DNA from: Diphasiastrum complanatum
Lineage: Eukaryota; Streptophyta; Lycopodiopsida; Lycopodiales; Lycopodiaceae
Reading direction: 5' to 3'
DNA: 60,000 nucleotides
Assembly (NCBI GenBank): GCA_029204225.1
Contig: CM055112.1
Location: forward strand, 133,001 to 193,000
In this document: positions 55,759 to 60,000 of the stretch, piece after piece
Numbering within the stretch: position 1 is the first letter of the stretch
Layout of the letters: each line of letters starts with the position of its first letter
The notes under the pieces: generated by a model
The model's database searches: none
What the model was told of the DNA's origin: nothing
What the model saw: the letters and a program-made list of their open reading frames with translations, nothing else
Program-made: the position numbers and the translations under genes

Positions 55759-56907
55759 TCATAGCTCTCCCTGGTTAGATGATCCTGGAAAGTCATCTAT
55801 GTCGCGGCTTTCCAACAATCTCTCAAACCACTTAGGGAGCTTCCTGTCAGGTGATGGGCTTCCTGGTGAAAATGTATCCCACAATACATCCTTCTCCTTG
55901 CGTTTGTCACCTGCAACTTCAATCCTTCTTGCACCAAAAGGTTTGTCCCTACCTCTCCAACCTGTCTCTTGAGGTTGAGTAGTAGTATCTTGAGATGTAT
56001 CCTCATGTTCATCACTCGAAAGGTCAATGAATGGATCATCATCAGGTGGTATTCTCACTATACCATCTTTCCCACTGGATGTGTCTATCTTCTCAGCATC
56101 CTCATCTTCATACATCTTGGATTCATCAAAGATAACATCACGGCTTATATGGATTTTGTTTTCGACTGGATCGAAACATCTATAGCCCTTTACACGATCA
56201 TCATATCCTAGGAATATGCACTTGATAGCTTTTACATCAAGTTTACATCTCTCTTCCTTAGGAATGTGTACAAAGTCCTTACATCCAAAGATTCGCAAGT
56301 GGTTCACCTTTGGCTTCTTCTTCGTGAATGCTTCCTCAGGTGTTATCTTTGGTATGGCAATGGTAGGACTTCTATTTTGAAGATAGACTATCGTGCTACA
56401 TGCTTTTGACCAAAAATCTTTTGGTAGTTCTATCTCAGCTAGCATAGATCTGGCACTTTCCACAATCGTACGATTCTGGCGCTCAGCTACACCATTGAGA
56501 GCAGGAGTATGAGCTTGCGTAAACTGTCTTTTAATCCCACATTGATCACAAAGATCATTGAAGTCATTAGACTTGTACTCACCTCCACTATCTGATCTTA
56601 GGACTTTGATCTTCCTACCTGTCTGATTTTCGACCAATGCTTTGAAGCTCTTGAAGTTATCAAATGCATCTAATTTCTTCTTCAAGAAGTAGATCCACGT
56701 CTTACGTGACATATCATCAATAAAGGTCATGAAATAGAAGGCTTTACCTAAGGACATGGTCCTCATAGGCCCGCATAAATTTGTGTGGATTAAATTCAGG
56801 ATGTTCTTTTCTCTTGCAACACCCCCTTTATTGAACTTCTCTCGATGCTGCTTCCCATATACATAGGATTTGCACATCGATTTCAAGTGATCTTCTATGG
56901 TAGGCAA
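55759..56907 (-). pseudogene. Co-7 copia integrase
   Basis: A 382-codon open frame. The zinc finger second half reads CKSYVYGKQ, where the second cysteine is tyrosine. The core has HTNLCGPM: the first catalytic aspartate is asparagine, one transition. FMTFIDDMSRKTWIYFL, LRSDSGGEYKS with the second aspartate, and NGVAERQNRTIVES with the glutamate follow. Next come LRIFGCKDFVHIP and a long acidic linker to RT. The frame is open, but two metal- or zinc-binding residues are lost, so integration activity is not expected. Confidence 0.9.
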
Positions 56908-57884
56908 TCATGTTACCATCTTCAATTTTCTCATCAAACTGAGGCTTCCCAAATTCAAGTGACCAAGCCTCTTATGCCACAACTTAGTTTGCGATGGAAT
57001 GGATGATACAAGTCCATGTTGCCCTTTAATTGTGGCATTCAACTTGTACAATTTTGTATTGGGCTCTCTTACTCCATCCGCAATAACTTTGAACTTTTGG
57101 TTCACATGCTTCACAAAACAACCATCATGGGCGAATTCTATTTTCAACTTTTGATCAATAATGACTCTAACAAAAAGTGGATTTTTCTTCAAACCTGGTA
57201 CGTAAAGTACCTCCTTGATCATCCTGCTTTTGCCATCAGGTAGTTGGATTGAAACGGTGCCTATCCCCTTGATCTTGCACACCTCACCATTTGCTTGTGA
57301 AACAGATGTTCCATTATCCAACACTTTCAAGCTACTGAACCAATTCTTGTTACCTGTCATGTGTCTTGTGGCTCCCGAGTCAAGATACCATGCCTGATCA
57401 TCTTGATTAGATGACAATGCAGATATGAAGATGCTAGAGTCTTCAATCTCACCCTCATTACTAGAAGATCCCTCATCCTCCTGAGACTTGGCAAATTGCT
57501 GCTTAGACTTCTTCTTGCCCTTGCCCTTGCCTTGTTTTTGATGTGTCGCAAGTGCCTGATTGTCAGTATTTTTTTCACCATTTCTCGTCGTTGCTCTTCT
57601 TGCATCAAGATTCCTGTGAGCTCGTCAAAGGTTGGCAATCTTTCTCTTGATGCTATTCCGCTCACAAACATCTGATAGGGTTCTGCAATGCCGCACAATG
57701 CATTGTGCACCAGCTCCACATCACGTATGAGCTCACCAATAGAATGCAGTTCATCTCTCATTGTCTTGATTCTAGACATGTACGTCTGAATGTGCTCTCC
57801 TTGCTCCATGCGAGCACTATTCAACTTTGACTTCAAAAACATGATTCTTGACGGATTTAACGTCTCGAACTGCTCCTTTAGCAC
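56908..57884 (-). pseudogene. Co-7 gag C-terminus, protease and GAG-pre-integrase
   Basis: Minus strand: gag (57357-57884) with RTYMSRIKTMRDEL-type UBN2 sequence and a Lys/Arg-rich stretch, in which a frameshift hides the expected zinc knuckle. The protease follows (56908-57417) with YLDSGATRHMTGN, active-site aspartate intact, then KEVLYVPGLKKN and LWHKRLGHLNLGSL, the first half of the HHCC finger. A stop at 56908 separates this from the integrase frame. Confidence 0.85.
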
Positions 57885-58156
57885 ATTTCATGCATGTCTA
57901 GGTGTAACAACATCACAAATGTGGGTAATGATGTCATCCTTCACTAAAAGTTAATGAAGGTCAAAGCTTTCCTCATCTTTTTGTCGAACACTTTGATATC
58001 TGCTTCATTTGGCGGCCTTCTTTCATCACCTGTGACGACTTCCCACACGTCTTTCTCCATCAGTATGTTTTTCATCTTGAATTTCCACACTGCATAGTTG
58101 GAAATCCCATCCAATTTGCTACTTTCACTCAAAATGGACTCTCCCATGTTTGCCAT
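57885..58156 (-). pseudogene. Co-7 gag N-terminus
   Basis: Start at 58156 (MANMGESILSESSKLDG), then NYAVWKFKMKNILMEKDVWEVV and DIKVFDKKMRKALTFI, a classical copia gag N-terminus. A frame break near 57944 separates it from the rest of gag at 57884. Confidence 0.85.
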
Positions 58157-59453
58157 CGCAAAACTGCTTGAAACTTCTGCCTTAGGCTAAGAACAGTATG
58201 TCGAGGACAACAGTGATGTTAGAAGTTGAAAATAATGACCTGCACTTTTTCCCTTACCAGACCACTCACCCCTTTACCACCAATTTGAAAGCCAAATCGG
58301 CGTCGCCTTCCGAAATGCACTCAGTCGTCAACTCCCAACAACGTGCCCAGTGGAATGGTAAAATCACTTTTGGCATACTCCGAACACTTTCTCTGCTGCA
58401 ATCACTCTGTTTTGATGTACCGTACTTGCAGGTACAGTCCAGGTGCCCTTCGTTTGGAGGTTATAGCCTTTTGTTTGGGTCAAAACGGGCAAAGGACCCA
58501 AAAATAGGGACTTTTCTAGTTTTTGAACTGTTTCTTCACCTTGAAGAAACTTCACTCTTCACTTGTGAAGGGACCCCACTCAACTTTCAGTATGAAAAAT
58601 TTTAATGAAGTTGAAGGCTAGAATGCACTTCACTTCTTCAAGGCCCTATTCAAAGCCCATCCAATGGCTGAACCAAATCTTGTGGTCCACGTTTCTCTCC
58701 CATCACAAGTTCTGGACCGTCGATGCATCTGACACCTCATCCAAAGGTCCAAACTGCATCTGGGCCTTGAATCACACTCCTACAGTTGCTACGGCCTTTC
58801 AAACGCTATGCTCTCACGCTGGTCCCATGCGCGAACAGCCCGCGACCTCTGTCTGCGGCCGCGCCTCCCCACACTGAAATTTGCTTGATCTAACTCGCTT
58901 GTGGATCGAATTGAGCACGATCTAAGGCCTGGAGCAGGGTCGCCCTATTGATTCCAAGACTGTAGAGTGTTCACTCAAAAAATTCCGTGGAGAAACGGTG
59001 ATTTTAGCTCAACTTGACAAAGTGGCATTTTTTACCTTTTTACCGCAAATCTGCTAGGTTAACTGTCTGGAGATAAATCTTTGACATAAACCTCAGAATA
59101 TCTCCATGGCTGGTTGACAATGTGATTATCTTCCTTCCTGTCCTTATGGCATCCAAAACGGTGCACAAACAGCGAAGAAAGCACCAATTATGTATAAAAA
59201 CCGTAACCCTAAGCCCGGTTTCAATTTTCAGCTGGCTTCAAAATTGTCAATTTTTCACCAAATTTTTTTTCCTGTCTGATGCTATGCACAGGCTAATCCC
59301 TCTGCTGAGCTTAGCAAGCCTCTATAAACTAGAAACCGTGCACCAGTGCTTCTCTTTCCGTCTTCAACCCGCCGTAAACCCCGAACTCTTAGAAGACAGT
59401 TCTCCCAAAGCTCTCTTCAACGGCGATGTTGTACTGTGTACACTCCCTGTACG
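58157..59453 (-). other. Long untranslated leader of Co-7
   Basis: About 1.3 kb between the primer site and gag, longer than most copia leaders. It contains no recognised domain on either strand. Frames at 58198, 58605 and 59122 (plus) have no family resemblance. Captured host sequence or a nested insertion is possible. Confidence 0.4.
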
Positions 59454-59465
59454 GCTCTGATACCA
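59454..59465 (-). other. Primer-binding site of Co-7, tRNA-iMet
   Basis: GCTCTGATACCA, complement of a perfect tRNA-iMet primer site, at the upstream end of the Co-7 leader. Confidence 0.8.
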
Positions 59466-59771
59466 ACTTAGAATTTGCTTTGCACAGGAAGACAGATCAT
59501 GCTACACAGTAACACAGATAGAAAACACTCTCCACAGCAAGCTCACATAGCAACTGTATTTCTCAAAATGATATATTTGTTCACTCGGGCAACCCATGCA
59601 TGACCCAGGTTGTCGTTGGCGGGACGCGTGTCCCGTCGACTTGCCTCGTGGCAAGGCCAACTGATCATTTTCCACTGATAGGACCCACAGTATAGTAACA
59701 CAGTATTCTACTTTAATTCTAACTGTGCCATCATTATCTCCACATCTACATGCAAACTTCCCCCAAAATAT
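59466..59771 (-). repeat. Probable 5' LTR of Co-7, limits unresolved
   Basis: Sequence directly outside the primer site should be the 5' LTR, but there is no other copy in the window and no clear TG...CA pair. A GGACGCGTGTCC palindrome-like motif lies near 59620 and a TTGCCTCGTGGCAAGGC hairpin near 59640. Confidence 0.4.
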
Positions 59772-60000
59772 GTCTCAAGGAGACATAGTGCATGAGGAAA
59801 TGACATTTGCAATGCATGATGATCGCAACATGGATGACATGATGGATGCATTCTTCACAAACCTACCCAAAGCCACATTGATGAGGGAATAAGAGATGAT
59901 ACATGGCTTGGCATCCATGCCTTTGTACGAGGGTGCACAAATTTCAAAGTTGAGAGCTTGCATATTACTTCTGAACTTGCAAACTAAGTAATATGCCCCG
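59772..60000 (+). pseudogene. CACTA (En/Spm) transposase N-terminal fragment
   Basis: The plus frame from ATG 59770-59772 reads an acidic segment (DDRNMDDMMDAFFTNL) and then LASMPLYEGAQISKL and ACILLLNLQTK. This is the segment that precedes the Transposase_21 catalytic domain in plant CACTA TNP2 proteins. TAA codons at about 59890 and 59987 break the frame. It continues beyond the window. It is in the same orientation as, but not continuous with, the piece at 50495-52525. Confidence 0.65.

Noticed and set aside
59620-59665. Hairpin near 59640 considered as a tRNA or terminator
   Set aside because: Only one stem, no cloverleaf and no anticodon arm; plant context makes a bacterial-type terminator irrelevant.

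Overview
This window is from a land-plant nuclear genome, and the order is not resolvable from the sequence. The evidence is plant-type Ty1/copia and Ty3/gypsy retrotransposons, CACTA (En/Spm) transposase pieces with the plant-associated DUF4218 and DUF4216 domains, a degenerate TTTAGGG telomere-type array, and two copies of a TPD1-like secreted-ligand gene. Nearly everything else is decayed, truncated or nested transposable-element sequence. I saw no CRISPR array, rRNA, tRNA, operon or bacterial-style gene.

Layout. 0-5 kb: gypsy element Gy-A on the plus strand (LTR, tRNA-Asp primer site, gag, protease, RT), cut inside RT. 5-6.5 kb: a decayed coiled-coil/Trp-rich reading frame and a fragment of another gypsy integrase (Gy-D). 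6.5-11.6 kb: copia element Co-1 on the minus strand, with LTRs of two different families at its ends (X at the 3' end, Y at the 5' end). 12-17.5 kb: a copia protease remnant, a fold-back GGTTC repeat, and the 3' half of a Y-family copia (Co-3). 18.5-21.3 kb: TPD1-like gene copy 1 with a copia LTR (family Z) upstream. 21.7-28 kb: fragments of three copia elements (Co-8, Co-9, Co-2). 28.2-31.2 kb: gypsy Gy-C on the minus strand. 33.5-38 kb: gypsy Gy-B, a sister of Gy-A with a 2-kb internal deletion. 38-40.3 kb: unrecognised coding-like sequence, a (TC)n microsatellite and the telomere-type array. 40.3-44.4 kb: repeat W and copia Co-4. 44.4-45.7 kb: an acidic reading frame and a copia tail. 45.75-50.5 kb: inverted TPD1-like copy 2 and copia Co-5. 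50.5-52.5 kb: CACTA transposase 3' part with introns. 52.8-54.3 kb: copia Co-6, A-rich duplications and a palindrome cluster. 54.4-59.5 kb: inverted repeat W and copia Co-7. 59.77 kb to the end: start of a second CACTA transposase.

The only host genes I would call intact are the two TPD1-like copies. They lie tail to tail about 26 kb apart, differ by about 7 residues of 158, and share a TATA-containing promoter, an intron position and the same upstream copia LTR. The duplication is therefore younger than that copia insertion. All retroelements carry stops, frameshifts or deletions and none looks autonomous. Many changes are C-to-T or G-to-A transitions, as expected from methylated, silenced repeats. 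Names Gy-A to Gy-D, Co-1 to Co-10 and LTR families W to Z are labels used only here.
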